Numbered from the stretch's first letter, positions 18,510 to 27,420 are shown. The stretch: 64,000 nucleotides of DNA from Streptomyces sp. NBC_00775 (GCF_036347135.1 NZ_CP108938.1:10788001-10852000); one strand, 5' to 3'. Program-made: numbers and translations. The notes: generated by a model from the sequence alone, not told the origin.

Positions 18510-18674
18510 ATGGTCCCGGTCCTGGTCCTGCTTGTCGTCGCGATCGTGCTGGGCATCATCGGCGTGGCCGTCGAGGGCATGTTGTGCCTCCTTTCCATCG
18601 GCGTACTGCTCCTCATCGCCGACGTGGGGTATCTCGCCGTGCGCTCGGCAGCGCGCCGACACCGCACCCGCTGA
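18510..18674 (+). CDS. Small hydrophobic membrane protein (54 aa)
   Basis: MVPVLVLLVVAIVLGIIGVA followed by MLCLLSIGVLLLIADVGYLA gives two membrane helices with a short basic tail (RSAARRHRTR). A good ribosome site (gaggagg) lies 9 nt upstream. It resembles the tiny hydrophobic proteins that cluster with CsbD and PRC-barrel genes. Function unknown. Confidence 0.7.
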   Translation: MVPVLVLLVVAIVLGIIGVAVEGMLCLLSIGVLLLIADVGYLAVRSAARRHRTR

Positions 18675-18872
18675 CCTGCCACCCTCACACCGTCCGGCGG
18701 CCCTGCGGCTGGCGCCCGAAAACCGCACGGCGATCAAGGCCACCCTGCGGCTCCGGCACACGCAAGCGGCCTGCGATCGCCCAGCCAAGGCGACCCGGCA
18801 GGGGAACGAGGAACGCTCCACACATCGGGTCGTGCGAGGAACGGATCATGACGATCCCCAGGTTCAGAGCGT

Positions 18873-18965
18873 CTACCAGTAGTGCCGACGTCCACGGACC
18901 GCGTGACCCAGCGATCCCAAGATCCACAGGATGACCCCGATGATGACCAGGATGTCCTCCGATCT
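18873..18965 (-). pseudogene. DUF6131-like small membrane protein, C-terminal piece
   Basis: The minus strand reads EDILVIIGVILWILGSLGHA then VRGRRHYW and a stop, the conserved C-terminus of DUF6131-type hydrophobic proteins (…VLWILGS-G---GRRHYW). No matching N-terminal helix or start codon is present in frame, so it looks truncated. Confidence 0.55.
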
Positions 18966-19190
18966 CGCGGAGTGATCCCCCTGTCCGCAGGTCCCCGGCG
19001 GCCTTCAGCACAAACCCACACCTGGATGCGTGGACGTTGGCACGGGTCACGGCCGAGCGGCATCTCGCCCGGTCGATGGACTCCAGCGAGTGGGCCACCA
19101 GTCCCGGCGAGCCTGCCGTCCCTGCCGCCGTGGCTTTGTGGACGGTGCGGTTCTACTGTGGGAACAGGTAGATCCCTGGAGCGCGTCATA

Positions 19191-19634
19191 ATGTTCATCC
19201 TCGGACTCATCATCTTGATCGCCGCGGTGGTCGTCGGCGTGGCTGGTGTTCTCACCAACAGCGGCAGCGGGCATGAACTCACCGGCGCGTTCTCGATATT
19301 CAGCCACGACGTGACCGGCTCCACCGGCACGCTGTTCCTGTACGGCATCGTCGTCGGAGCGGCGGCCCTGCTCGGGCTGGTCCTGCTCTTGACCGGTGTA
19401 CGCGGCCGTCCTTCTCGCCGTGGCAGCAGCTCGCGCCGCGGACTGAAGCAGTCGCGCTGCGATACGGCCTCTGCCGGGAGAGGCCGCGACGACCTGGTCG
19501 ACCAACGCGAGCCCGCCCGCGCGGACAACGCGAGTGCGCGGGGGAACGGCTCACCCCCGGGTGATCGCACTCCCGCCCCGGACGGCGGTCATCGGAGCAG
19601 ACTGCACTTGTTCGGGCACCGTGCAGAACGGTGA
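19191..19634 (+). CDS. Small two-helix membrane protein
   Basis: MFILGLIILIAAVVVGVAGV and LFLYGIVVGAAALLGLVLLL form two membrane helices separated by a Gly/Ser-rich loop. A long basic, disordered tail ends RSRLHLFGHRAER. I recognise the type from streptomycete genomes (the RDDLVDQRE-AR and LHLFG motifs recur) but not its function. The ATG at 19191 is chosen because the hydrophobic helix begins there. Confidence 0.7.
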   Translation: MFILGLIILIAAVVVGVAGVLTNSGSGHELTGAFSIFSHDVTGSTGTLFLYGIVVGAAALLGLVLLLTGVRGRPSRRGSSSRRGLKQSRCDTASAGRGRDDLVDQREPARADNASARGNGSPPGDRTPAPDGGHRSRLHLFGHRAER

Positions 19635-19701
19635 CCGGCTCAGCGCCGCGGATGCCCCTCCCATCGAAACCCAGCAGACAACTCACCCAGGGCGGCCTCT
19701 C

Positions 19702-19875
19702 ATGAGTATCGCGAAGAAGATCGCGCACAAAGCCGAAGCGATGAAGGGCGGTGCCAAGAAGACGACCGGCCGCGCCACCGGCAGCTGGCGCCTGCAAGCC
19801 GAAGGCCGCGGAGACCAAGTCAAGGGCAACATCAAGCAGGCCGGGGCAAAGATCAGGGACGCCTTCAAACACTGA
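19702..19875 (+). CDS. CsbD-family stress protein
   Basis: The 57-residue hydrophilic protein (MSIAKKIAHKAEAMKGGAKK ... AEGRGDQVKGNIKQAGAKIR) carries the repeated KG-xK-xTG and KGN-KQAG motifs of CsbD proteins, which are induced by general stress in many bacteria. It closes a run of stress-associated small genes starting at 17492. Confidence 0.85.
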   Translation: MSIAKKIAHKAEAMKGGAKKTTGRATGSWRLQAEGRGDQVKGNIKQAGAKIRDAFKH

Positions 19876-20103
19876 CCCCCTCCGTCAACCCGACTAGGGC
19901 CACGCGCGTGTCAGTGCGCGCGGGCCCGGGCCAAGGCCATCGGGGTTCCGGGCATCGACGTCGTCCTCGCCCGCGGCCTGCGTGAGCGGGCGGCGGGCGC
20001 ACGAGCCTCTCAGAAGCCTTGGTCCGCCCCGAGCGGATCCGTGGCCCATTCCCCGTCCTGATGTCCTGCCCGACGACCAGGTCGATGGCCGCGTTCAGGA
20101 CCC

Positions 20104-20200
20104 GCTCCGGTGCAGCAAAGTCCACCCGCCCAGGGCGTACTCGACGCCGTACCGGCGGCGTACGACCTCGGCGGATCCTCGCGAGAGTCCAGCATCGGTC
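20104..20200 (-). pseudogene. IS630 transposase internal fragment
   Basis: The minus-strand peptide AEVVRRRYGVEYALGGWTLL resembles the winged segment of IS630 transposases; compare [20 protein letters not shown] in the IS630 copy at 28123. No other part of the element is recognisable. Confidence 0.55.
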
Positions 20201-20255
20201 AGGCGGGTCGACGGCAGCCAGGACAGCACCCAACACTGCTTACAGCAGTCGCAGT

Positions 20256-20347
20256 TAAACCCCGAACGCGCCACCCGACGGGCCATCAACCAACTCAACC
20301 AGCTTGGCTACACCGTCACCCTCAACCCCAGGCAGGACGCGGCCTGA
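20256..20347 (+). pseudogene. IS110-family transposase C-terminal fragment
   Basis: The peptide RRAINQLNQLGYTVTLNPRQ then DAA and a stop matches the conserved end of IS110 transposases (QL---GY-VTL-P-EAA). A second such tail lies at 26333. Only about 30 residues remain. Confidence 0.55.
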
Positions 20348-20349
20348 CC

Positions 20350-20945
20350 GACAGCCCGGCACTCGACGGTCCTCTGCGACCACCGGGCACCCTGCCCTGC
20401 CCACACCCAACCTGACCAGGCTCTATTTACGCGTCAGTGGTGGGGGATTAGGTGGGCGGGGCAGTGGTGGCCGCGGACGTGGGCGCCGTCGGCCCGGGTT
20501 GCTCAGGGGGCTGGCCTGTGGTGGGCGGATCCGCGGCGCGGGTCACCGTCGGCCTGCAGGAGCTTGCGGCGGTCGAAGGCGACCCGGACGCGGGTGATGC
20601 GGCCAACCTCCATGCGGGCCGGCCGGCGACGGGGAAGGGCTCGCCGGCCCCGCGGGTGTCGCCCTGCCCCCGAATGAGTTCCGTCCTGCCTCCACCGGGA
20701 CAGCTCGCGTTTGCCCCTCACACTGAGGCCCCGTTCACCCCGGTTCTCCCCGACGTACGAGGGTGAACGGGCGGGTTCCGCCGCATCCGCCGGCTCGGCT
20801 CGCCGGGGCTTCTTCCGACAGTCGGGGAGCCTGGCTCCGTTCAGCACGGGCCTTCGTGAGCCGAGTGCGCTGCGGCACTGTCCACTTCGCGGGAACGCCG
20901 GAAACGATTCGCACTCCAGGTTGGACCGGGGTGCAGGCCGAGGGG
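20350..20945. other. Gap without recognisable genes
   Basis: There are GC-rich frames on both strands but no family-like sequence. It lies downstream of the marR stop and may contain that operon's terminator. I see no repeat array or RNA gene. Confidence 0.35.
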
Positions 20946-20947
20946 AG

Positions 20948-21427
20948 TTACTCGGACTCCTCCGCCGCAACGTCACGGCTGTTGATCGCGTCGGTGATGG
21001 CGTAGGCGATACGGACGAAGGACTCTGCCTGCTGCGCCGACAGGTTCAGCGCGGAGGTCTCCTCCAGGGCCCGCCACATGGCTGCCAGAGGCTCGCGCAT
21101 GGCACGGCCCTTGTCGGTGAGGTGGACGACCATGACGCGTCGGTCGTGTTCGGCCGGCTCGCGGTTGAGCAGGCCGGCGTCCTGCATGCGGCGTAGGGAT
21201 TTGGAGATGGTGGAGTGGTCCACGTCGACGCTTTCGAGCAGCTCGGACTGGGTCTGGCCGTCCCGGTCGAGGAGTTGCATCAGCAGCAGTTCCTGACCGG
21301 GATGCAGGTCCATCTCGCGGAGCATGGCGGCGGCGCGGGCGCGGTGAGCGCGGGCGAGCTGGAAGATCGCGTAGCTCATCGGCCCCTCGCTGGCCGTCGT
21401 GGGGATGCGGGGTGTGGGGGCGGCCAT
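20948..21427 (-). CDS. MarR-family transcriptional regulator
   Basis: The 159-residue protein has the MarR winged-helix signature: QTQSELLESVDVDHSTISKS (recognition helix) and GLLNREPAEHDRRVMVVHLT (wing with the DxR motif). It is the last gene of a three-gene minus-strand operon, 11 nt behind the ene-reductase. Such operons are commonly autorepressed and induced by electrophiles or quinones. A palindrome upstream of the first gene is a candidate operator. Confidence 0.9.
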   Translation of the reverse strand: MAAPTPRIPTTASEGPMSYAIFQLARAHRARAAAMLREMDLHPGQELLLMQLLDRDGQTQSELLESVDVDHSTISKSLRRMQDAGLLNREPAEHDRRVMVVHLTDKGRAMREPLAAMWRALEETSALNLSAQQAESFVRIAYAITDAINSRDVAAEESE

Positions 21428-21438
21428 GGTTCGGTTCC

Positions 21439-22500
21439 TCAGACGGTGTGGGTGGGGTAGTCGGTGTAGCCGGCCACTCCGCCACCGTAGAAGGTCGCCG
21501 GATCGGGGGTGTTCAGCGGCGCGTCAGAGCGTAGCCGCTCGACCAGGTCCGGGTTGGCGAGCGCGAGGGCGCCGACGGAGACAAGGTCGGCCGTGCCGTT
21601 GTCGACGTCCTTGGCGCGGGTGGGCAGGTCGGTGCCGCCCCGGTTGAGGATCAGCGTGGTCGGCCACAGCGAGCGCAGGGTGCCCAGCAGCTCCTCGTCG
21701 CCCGCGTGCATCACGTGGAGGTAGGCGAGGCCGAGCGGGCTGAGGGCGCGCAGGAGCGCCGGATACAGCTCGGCGGTGTCGGACTCGGCGATGTCGTTGT
21801 AGGGGTTGCCGGGGGAGATGCGCAGGCCGGTGCGGTCGGCGCCGATCTCGTCGGCCACGGCAGCGGCCACCTCGACGGCGAAGCGGATGCGGTTGTCGAG
21901 GGAACCGCCGTAGCGGTCGGTGCGCTGGTTGGTGTTGTCGGACAGGAACTGGTGCACCAGGTAGCCGTTGGCGCCGTGGATCTCCACGCCGTCGGCGCCT
22001 GCCGCGACGGCGGACGCTGCGGCGCGGCGGAAGTCGTCGACGGTCGCCGCGACCTCCTGCGTCGACAGCGCACGGGGGGTCGGCATCTCCTGGGGCCCGG
22101 ACGCCGTGAACATCACGCCCTGCGGCCGGATCTCCGAAGGGGCGATCGGTCGGCGTCCGTGGGGGGTGTTGTTTGGGTGGGAGATGCGTCCGGTGTGCAT
22201 CAGCTGGATGACGATCCGACCGTCGGCCGCGTGCACGGCGTCGGTGACCTTGCGCCACCCGGCGATCTGCTCGTCATTGTGGATGCCGGGGGTGAGGAGG
22301 TAGCCCTGGCCGTCGGTGGAGGGCTGGGTTCCCTCGGTGATGATGAGCGCGTGCGAGGCCCTCTGGGCGTAGTACTCGGCGTTCAGCTCGGTCGGTACGC
22401 CTTCAGGTGTGGAGCGGTCACGGGTCATGGGGGCCATGACCAGACGGTGCGGGAGGGAGATGCCACCGACGGTGGTCGGCGTCCACAGGGCGTTGAGCAT
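21439..22500 (-). CDS. Old-yellow-enzyme family ene-reductase
   Basis: The 353-residue FMN-dependent NAD(P)H:flavin oxidoreductase probably reduces activated C=C bonds in unsaturated carbonyl compounds. Features: PHRLVMAPMTRDRSTPEG (FMN site), GRIVIQLMHTGRISHP, ADGVEIHGANGYLVHQFLSD with the conserved H-x-x-N, and RYGGSLDNRIRFAVEV. It lies between a quinone-reductase-like gene and marR, fitting an electrophile detoxification operon. Confidence 0.9.
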   Translation of the reverse strand: MLNALWTPTTVGGISLPHRLVMAPMTRDRSTPEGVPTELNAEYYAQRASHALIITEGTQPSTDGQGYLLTPGIHNDEQIAGWRKVTDAVHAADGRIVIQLMHTGRISHPNNTPHGRRPIAPSEIRPQGVMFTASGPQEMPTPRALSTQEVAATVDDFRRAAASAVAAGADGVEIHGANGYLVHQFLSDNTNQRTDRYGGSLDNRIRFAVEVAAAVADEIGADRTGLRISPGNPYNDIAESDTAELYPALLRALSPLGLAYLHVMHAGDEELLGTLRSLWPTTLILNRGGTDLPTRAKDVDNGTADLVSVGALALANPDLVERLRSDAPLNTPDPATFYGGGVAGYTDYPTHTV

Positions 22501-22577
22501 GAATGGTCCTTCGGTGCGGTGATGAACAGATGGTGATCGGGAAAGCGGGGGCGTGGCGGAAGGAGAGGCGGGCGTGA

Positions 22578-23483
22578 TCAGTCGACGGTTAGGACGAGCT
22601 TGCCCCGGACATGCCCGGCGTCGCTGACCTGCTGGGCCGCGGCGGCCTGGGCGAGCGGGTAGGCGGTGACGGTGGTGACGACCTTGCCGGTCGCGGCGTC
22701 CTGGGCCAGGGCGGCCAGGCCGGCGGCCGAGCGTTCCGGGGAACCGCTGGAGAAGGTGATGCCGAGCTGGTACGCGCTGAGGTCGGCGATGGTGACGATG
22801 CGCTCGGTGCCGCCGCGCAGGGTGATGGAGTCCTCCAGGGCGCCCTTTCCGGCCAGGTCGAACACCGCGTCCACGCCGTCGGGGGCGAGTGCCCGGACCC
22901 GCTCGACCAGGCCCTCGCCGTAGAGGGTCGCGGTGGCGCCGAGCGAGGTGAGGTAGTCCTGATTGGCGGGGCCGGCGGTGCCGATGACACGCGCTCCGCG
23001 GGCTGTGGCGAGCTGGACCGCCAGGGTGCCGACCGCTCCGGCCGCGCCGTGCATCAGTACGGTCTCCCCGGCGACGACACCCAGCAGGTTCAGGACCCGC
23101 TCGGCCGTCGCACCCGCCACTGGCAGCGCGACCGCGTGCTGCCAGTCGAGACCGGCGGGCTTGGGGGCCACGGTGGTGGCCAGCGCGTACTGGGCGTACG
23201 AGCCGGTGTCCGACCAGCCCAGCACCTCATCGCCCACCTTCACGTCCTGCACGCCCTCACCCAGGGCGTCCACCACGCCGGCGAGCTCGCCACCGGGGAT
23301 GGCGGGCAGCGGCGTCGGGAACCTGGCCTCCAGGGCCCCGGAGCGGATCTTGCCGTCCAACGCGTTCAGCCCGGCCGCCTTGACGCGGACGCGGACCTGT
23401 CCGGGGCCGGGCTGCGGGACCTCGACGTCCGCCTCGTGCAGCACTTCCGTGCCTCCGAAACGGTCGAACAGGATGGCTTTCAT
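22578..23483 (-). CDS. NADP-dependent quinone oxidoreductase (MDR family)
   Basis: The 301-residue medium-chain reductase starts MKAILFDRFGGTEVLHE and has the GroES-like fold followed by the cofactor motif VLMHGAAGAVGTLAVQLATA. It lacks zinc-binding cysteines, as usual for zeta-crystallin-type enzymes. It is the first gene of the operon with the ene-reductase and MarR. The ATG at 23483 replaces the longer frame because homologues begin MKAI. Confidence 0.9.
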   Translation of the reverse strand: MKAILFDRFGGTEVLHEADVEVPQPGPGQVRVRVKAAGLNALDGKIRSGALEARFPTPLPAIPGGELAGVVDALGEGVQDVKVGDEVLGWSDTGSYAQYALATTVAPKPAGLDWQHAVALPVAGATAERVLNLLGVVAGETVLMHGAAGAVGTLAVQLATARGARVIGTAGPANQDYLTSLGATATLYGEGLVERVRALAPDGVDAVFDLAGKGALEDSITLRGGTERIVTIADLSAYQLGITFSSGSPERSAAGLAALAQDAATGKVVTTVTAYPLAQAAAAQQVSDAGHVRGKLVLTVD

Positions 23484-23545
23484 GACGACTCCTCTCGTGT
23501 CACCACCCATTTAGGTGGCTGGACACATAATCAACGTAACAGCAA

Positions 23546-23565
23546 ACATGTGGCTAGCCAAGTAT
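23546..23565. promoter_or_regulatory. Candidate MarR operator
   Basis: The sequence ACATG-TGGCTAGCCA-AGTAT contains a perfect 10-bp palindrome about 70 nt upstream of the quinone-reductase start. MarR proteins bind such short AT-flanked palindromes and often regulate their own operon. No footprint evidence is available. Confidence 0.4.
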
Positions 23566-24040
23566 TTGCTGTTGCTCGGGCTGCGCAAGATCGGTCGCGG
23601 TCGCGTCGGTCACCTCGGGGGGGGGAGAGAGGGGGAGGGGGCGCCCCGCAGGAGCGCGCGTTCCGTGGTCAAGGGCTACCTCGGCTGGAAGCTGGACGAC
23701 CGGGCCGGCCGGACCCTAGCGGTGCGCGGCTTCCTTCTGGTTCGGGCCGGCGTTGACTCGCGGTTGGCCGCCCGGGCAACCTCCAGCTCCGCGTCCCTCT
23801 CTCCAGCCGCGCCAACAGCTCGGTGTTCGCCTGTTCCAGGCGGGAGACCTGGCGCCCCCCCGTACGGCCCGACCTGGTTGCGGAGTTCCCTGCCGCCGAG
23901 CGGTCGTCCAGGGCCAGTACCGTCACCCCGTCCGCTTCCTGTGCTTGCGCGACGACCTCACAGTCCAGCAGGCTTCGCCCTTCGGCAGCTGACAGAATCC
24001 AGGCCGCCCTTCTCGCGGAGCGTGTGGCCGAGCGCGCCTG
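23566..24040. other. Gap with a G/GA-rich tract
   Basis: No gene is recognised. A run of G interrupted by GA (about 23618-23644, followed by GCGCCCC) could form G-quadruplexes on the plus strand. The minus strand has one helical peptide (SRLEQANTELLARLERG, about 23820) that may be a relic of a larger protein. Confidence 0.35.
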
Positions 24041-24092
24041 AACGGCTCCTCGGTCAGGAGGGGCAGCGGCGCGTCGTTGGTTCGGCAGCTCG

Positions 24093-24308
24093 GTGCTGTC
24101 GAACCTCAAGGAGCTCCGCCCCGGCTCGGCAGGGCCGACTGAAGTGCGGTTGCTGTTCGTGTTCGACCCGGACCGCCAGGCCGTGATCCTGGTCGGCGGT
24201 GACAAGGCGGGCAACTGGTCCGGCTGGTATCGCGTCGCGGTACCTCAGGCGGAGCAGGCATACGCCGAGCATCTGAAGCGAATCGATGGAGAGGACGGGG
24301 CACGATGA
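24093..24308 (+). pseudogene. HigB/RelE-type toxin, N-terminus lost
   Basis: The frame SNLKELRPGSAGPTEVRLLF then AVILVGGDKAGNWSGWYRVA, ending EHLKRIDGEDGAR, is the C-terminal two thirds of a HigB-like mRNA interferase (phage Gp49-like). The expected N-terminal strand and helix (about 40 residues) are absent or out of frame upstream. The stop overlaps the antitoxin ATG by 4 nt. The toxin is probably inactive; the GTG at 24093 could still start a short product. Confidence 0.65.
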
Positions 24309-24643
24309 CTGATCACCTCAAGGACCCGCAGGCCGTCTCCTGGGGAGGCCTGGCCGAGGATTTCGCCTTCACTGATGCCGAAAAGGACCAGATCCAGAAG
24401 GGGGCGCAGGTGATGGTCCTGGCCTCCCGTGTGCACCGCCTCGCCGGGTTGCGGAAGCGGCAGCACACCACGCAGGTCCAGGTCGCCGAAGCCATGGGCG
24501 TCACCCAGGCCCGCGTCTCACGCATCGAGAAGGGCCAACTGGAGCGCAGTGAGGTCGACACCCTCGCTGCCTACGTCAAGGCGCTCGGCGGCAAGCTGAA
24601 GATCGTCGCTGACTTCGGTGATGAGACCTACGTCCTCGGCTGA
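24305..24643 (+). CDS. HigA-type antitoxin, XRE helix-turn-helix
   Basis: The 112-residue protein has a Cro/CI-type HTH (TTQVQVAEAMGVTQARVSRI, then EKGQLERSEVDTLAAYVKAL) and a C-terminal strand GGKLKIVADFGDETYVLG. It follows the damaged toxin in ATGA overlap, the toxin-first order of HigBA. It looks intact and may persist as an autorepressor without a partner. Confidence 0.85.
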   Translation: MTDHLKDPQAVSWGGLAEDFAFTDAEKDQIQKGAQVMVLASRVHRLAGLRKRQHTTQVQVAEAMGVTQARVSRIEKGQLERSEVDTLAAYVKALGGKLKIVADFGDETYVLG

Positions 24644-24884
24644 CCCGATCGGCAAGCTGTGACCCAGGTTCATGCGCAGTCCCGTGGGCAAGTTCGCCTC
24701 TTGACGTCAGGGACGAGGCTCCGCCCCGGGACCAGGGGTGGAGCATCGTCGCGTCGGTAAGAGAATCCGCTGTGCGAAGGTTCCGTTCCCTCAGCGGAAC
24801 TGGGCGCGGACGCGCCTGCTGCTGTGGTGGGCGCCTGACTCAAAGACCCTCAGGGGCCATTGAGGGGCCACAAGGACAGGAAGG

Positions 24885-24971
24885 GATCGACAAGGACCGT
24901 ACAGGGCTGACATCGATCAACCCGATTGACCTGCGGAAACGTCACAGATCGGCGTTGATCGACAAGGACCG
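24885..24971 (+). repeat. Direct repeat pair A (GATCGACAAGGACCG)
   Basis: A 15-bp sequence occurs at 24885-24899 and 24957-24971. It is interleaved with repeat pair B around a tRNA-like segment, an arrangement like the arm-type integrase sites of integrative elements. Confidence 0.6.
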
Positions 24972-25058
24972 CCAAGATCCCCAAAGGACTCATCATCCGT
25001 CGGCCGTGGGTTCGAGTCCCACCGCCCCACCTCGGTACTGCCCTGACCTGCGGAAACG
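24927..25058 (+). repeat. Direct repeat pair B (TGACCTGCGGAAACG)
   Basis: A 15-bp sequence occurs exactly at 24927-24941 and 25044-25058, on both sides of the tRNA 3'-half. It may be an integrase- or excisionase-binding repeat left from an integrated element. Confidence 0.6.
24983..25031 (+). other. tRNA 3'-half, probable attachment-site remnant
   Basis: The sequence carries a T-arm (GTGGGTTCGAGTCCCAC, 25006-25022) and an acceptor strand end (CGCCCCACC), with a plausible anticodon arm before it (GGACTCATCATCC, possibly CAT). No 5' half of a tRNA lies upstream. This is what remains when a tyrosine-integrase element recombines into a tRNA gene, so I read it as an attL/attR-like site. It should not be counted as a functional tRNA. 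Confidence 0.55.
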
Positions 25059-25326
25059 CCTCTCTTGGGGTGCTGGAACGCGAAGTTGGGCTCAACGGAG
25101 AGAATCCGCTGCTCAACACTTTGGAGCGAGTCTCCGCCTGAGCTCGTCAGGAAGCAGAGGGGCTTCTGGGCTGCGGGAGCCGTCTGAGCGTCCCGTACCG
25201 GGGCGCAAGGCGCATGCATCGCTCGCCCCCGGCGGCCGATTCCTCTGAGCGGCGGGGCCCCGGCCCCCGTACGGCGAATGGGCGGGCCGGGTGGCGGTCA
25301 CGTGGACGCCACGGTGGGATGGGACG

Positions 25327-26272
25327 ATGAGTCGTCGGACGGTTCGCTGGGATCCCGAATTGCCCGCAGCGGCCGGTGCCGCGGCCATGGCCACCGGCAT
25401 CGTGTCCGTCGGGCTCCAACTGGCCGGCCACCGGACGCTCTCATTGATTGCCCTCGCCGTCGACATGGCCCTGTGGCTCCTGCTCGCCACGGCTTTCACC
25501 AACGAGCTGCTCCGGCACCGGGACCGCTGGACCGCGCAGGCCGCCACCCCGCCCGCGCTCACCGCGGTGGCGGCCACCACCGTGCTGGGCACTCGGCTGT
25601 CACTCCTCGGGTGGCAGGAGGTCGCGGCGGCCCTGCTGGCGATGGCGGCGCTGGTGTGGCCATTGCTGCTGGTGGACGTCCTATGGCACGAGGGGCGCCG
25701 GATGCCGGGTGCCGTCTTCCTCATCTGCGTCGCCACTCAGGGACTTGCGGTGCTCTGCGGGAGGCTGTCCGCCGCGGAGGGCGGTACCTGGCTCGGCTGG
25801 GCGGCCCTGGTCTTCTTCTGCCTCGGCCTGCCGCTGTACGGGGTCGCGCTGGCCCATTTCGACTTCCGGCAGGTCTATGAGGGGACGGGCGACCAGTGGG
25901 TGGCCGGGCAGTGCGCTGGCCATCTCGGCCCTCGCCGGGTCGTACCTGACCGGTTCCACGCTGTGGACCGGGGGGCGCGCACACCGTGCTGCGGGCCGCC
26001 GCGCTGGTGCTCCTTGCCGTTTCCCTCGGCTGGTACGCCGTGCTGATGTGTGCGGAGATCCGACGGCCGCGCCACATGTACGGCATCCTGCGCTGGTCCA
26101 CGGTCTTCCCGCTCGGCATGACCGCGGTGGCGTGCCTGTCCCTGTCCACGTCGGCCGACGTGGACTGGCTGGAGCCTCTGGGACGCGTCCTGCTGTGGAT
26201 CGCGGTGGGCGCCTGGCTCCTGACGTGCGCCGCGCTGATCCGGATGCGCACCCGGGCGCGGCGAACATCACA
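25327..26272 (+). pseudogene. TDT-family (tellurite-resistance/dicarboxylate) transporter, frameshifted
   Basis: The gene starts MSRRTVRWDPELPAAAGAAA and shows about eight to ten hydrophobic segments. One frame runs to GDQWVAGQ (about 25910). Frame 2 holds ALAISALAGSYLTGSTLW. Frame 3 (25986 on) holds LVLLAVSLGWYAVLMCAEIR and HMYGILRWSTVFPLGMTAVA. Two frameshifts are required, near 25910 and 25975. The tail is cut near 26272. Confidence 0.7.
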
Positions 26273-26332
26273 GGGGCGAGGGCCGCCCCGAGCGCATACG
26301 AATATACCCGGCTTGTTGTCCGTTTCCGCAGG

Positions 26333-26737
26333 TCATGCGGCCTGTTCTGTTTGGAGGGTCACTTGGTCGCCGAGTTGGTTGAGCTGGCTCACCAGTCGTC
26401 GGGTCCGGCGGGTTCGGCCGGTGCGTTCGAGGAAGTAGCCGCCGCTGAGGTCGGCGTACTCGATGTCGTGGGCGAACGTGCGCCAGACCGCGATGAGGAT
26501 GGAGTGTTCCACGACGACCAGGGCGCGTTTCTTGCCCCGGCGGTAGCCGATGCGTCGGTACCGGGCAGCGAGGCAGGTGTCCTTGGTGCGCGAGGCGCTG
26601 ACGGCGGCCTGGCCGAGCGCCGCCTTCAGCCGTGGATCGCCGTGACGGGTCTTGCCGGTGGGCTGCCTGCCCGCGGACGCGTGGTTGCCGGGGCGGACGC
26701 CGACCCAGGCCGCGATCCGATCCCGAGCGGCAGCCGA
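26333..26737 (-). pseudogene. IS110-family transposase, C-terminal third
   Basis: The minus strand reads AAWVGVRPGNHASAGRQPTG, KTRHGDPRLKAALGQAAVSA, RRGKKRALVVVEHSILIAVW and ends QLGDQVTLQTEQAA. This is the Transposase_20 domain of IS110 elements (serine-type recombination domain next to the RuvC-like DEDD part). No start codon is in frame, so it does not appear as an ordinary ORF. The first two thirds are absent. Confidence 0.8.
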
Positions 26738-26739
26738 CC

Positions 26740-27420
26740 ATGATCGGACACCACCCCTCCCATACGAACGATGCGAGCAATCCGCACTCCGAGGCCCGCT
26801 GGCCGATGGCCGGAGCCGTCATCGCCGCCGTGGTGTTGACTCTGGTGCTGCCTGACGACCTGCGCCTGGGACCCCGCTGGGCGCTCCCTCTCGTCGAAGG
26901 ACTGCTCCTGGTGGCGCTGGTCGCGGGCGACCCCGTTCGGATCAGCCGCCGCTCGGATGCCCTGCGCGCAGTATCGATCGCCCTGGTCAGCGTGCTGATC
27001 TGCGGCGCCGTCTGGTCGACCGTCCGGTTGATCGACGACCTCATCAGCGGCGGGACCGAGACCAACTCCGCTTCCGCCCTGTTGCAGGCAGGCGGCAGCG
27101 TCTGGGCCTCCACCGTCCTCGCGTTTTCCCTGCTGTACTTCGAACTCGACAGTGGCGGAGCAGCCGCCCGGGCCCACCACATGCCCCCCACCCCCGCCCT
27201 CGCCTTTCCCCAGCACATGAGCCCCGAACTGAACGCCGCGCACTGGCGCCCCCGCTACATCGACTACCTCTACCTCGGACTCACCAACTCCACCGCCTTC
27301 AGCCCCACCGACGTCATGCCACTGGCCCCTTGGGCCAAGATCGTCATGGCCGTCCAGTCCCTCGTCTCCCTGCTCGTCCTCGGACTCGTCATCGCCCGAG
27401 CCGTCAACGTTCTCGCCTGA
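26740..27420 (+). CDS. Conserved integral membrane protein (DUF1345-like)
   Basis: The 226-residue protein has about five membrane segments: MAGAVIAAVVLTLVLP, WALPLVEGLLLVALVAGD, ALRAVSIALVSVLICGAVW, VWASTVLAFSLLYFELD, and IVMAVQSLVSLLVLGLVIAR. The central block YIDYLYLGLTNSTAFSPTDV is highly conserved in actinobacterial homologues as I recall them. The start directly abuts the IS110 fragment, but the sequence from SEARWP onward is typical, so it is probably complete. Transport function is unknown. Confidence 0.75.
   Translation: MIGHHPSHTNDASNPHSEARWPMAGAVIAAVVLTLVLPDDLRLGPRWALPLVEGLLLVALVAGDPVRISRRSDALRAVSIALVSVLICGAVWSTVRLIDDLISGGTETNSASALLQAGGSVWASTVLAFSLLYFELDSGGAAARAHHMPPTPALAFPQHMSPELNAAHWRPRYIDYLYLGLTNSTAFSPTDVMPLAPWAKIVMAVQSLVSLLVLGLVIARAVNVLA

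Noticed and set aside
24983..25031. Intact tRNA gene
   Set aside because: Only the T-arm and acceptor end are convincing; no D-arm or 5' acceptor strand can be found upstream.
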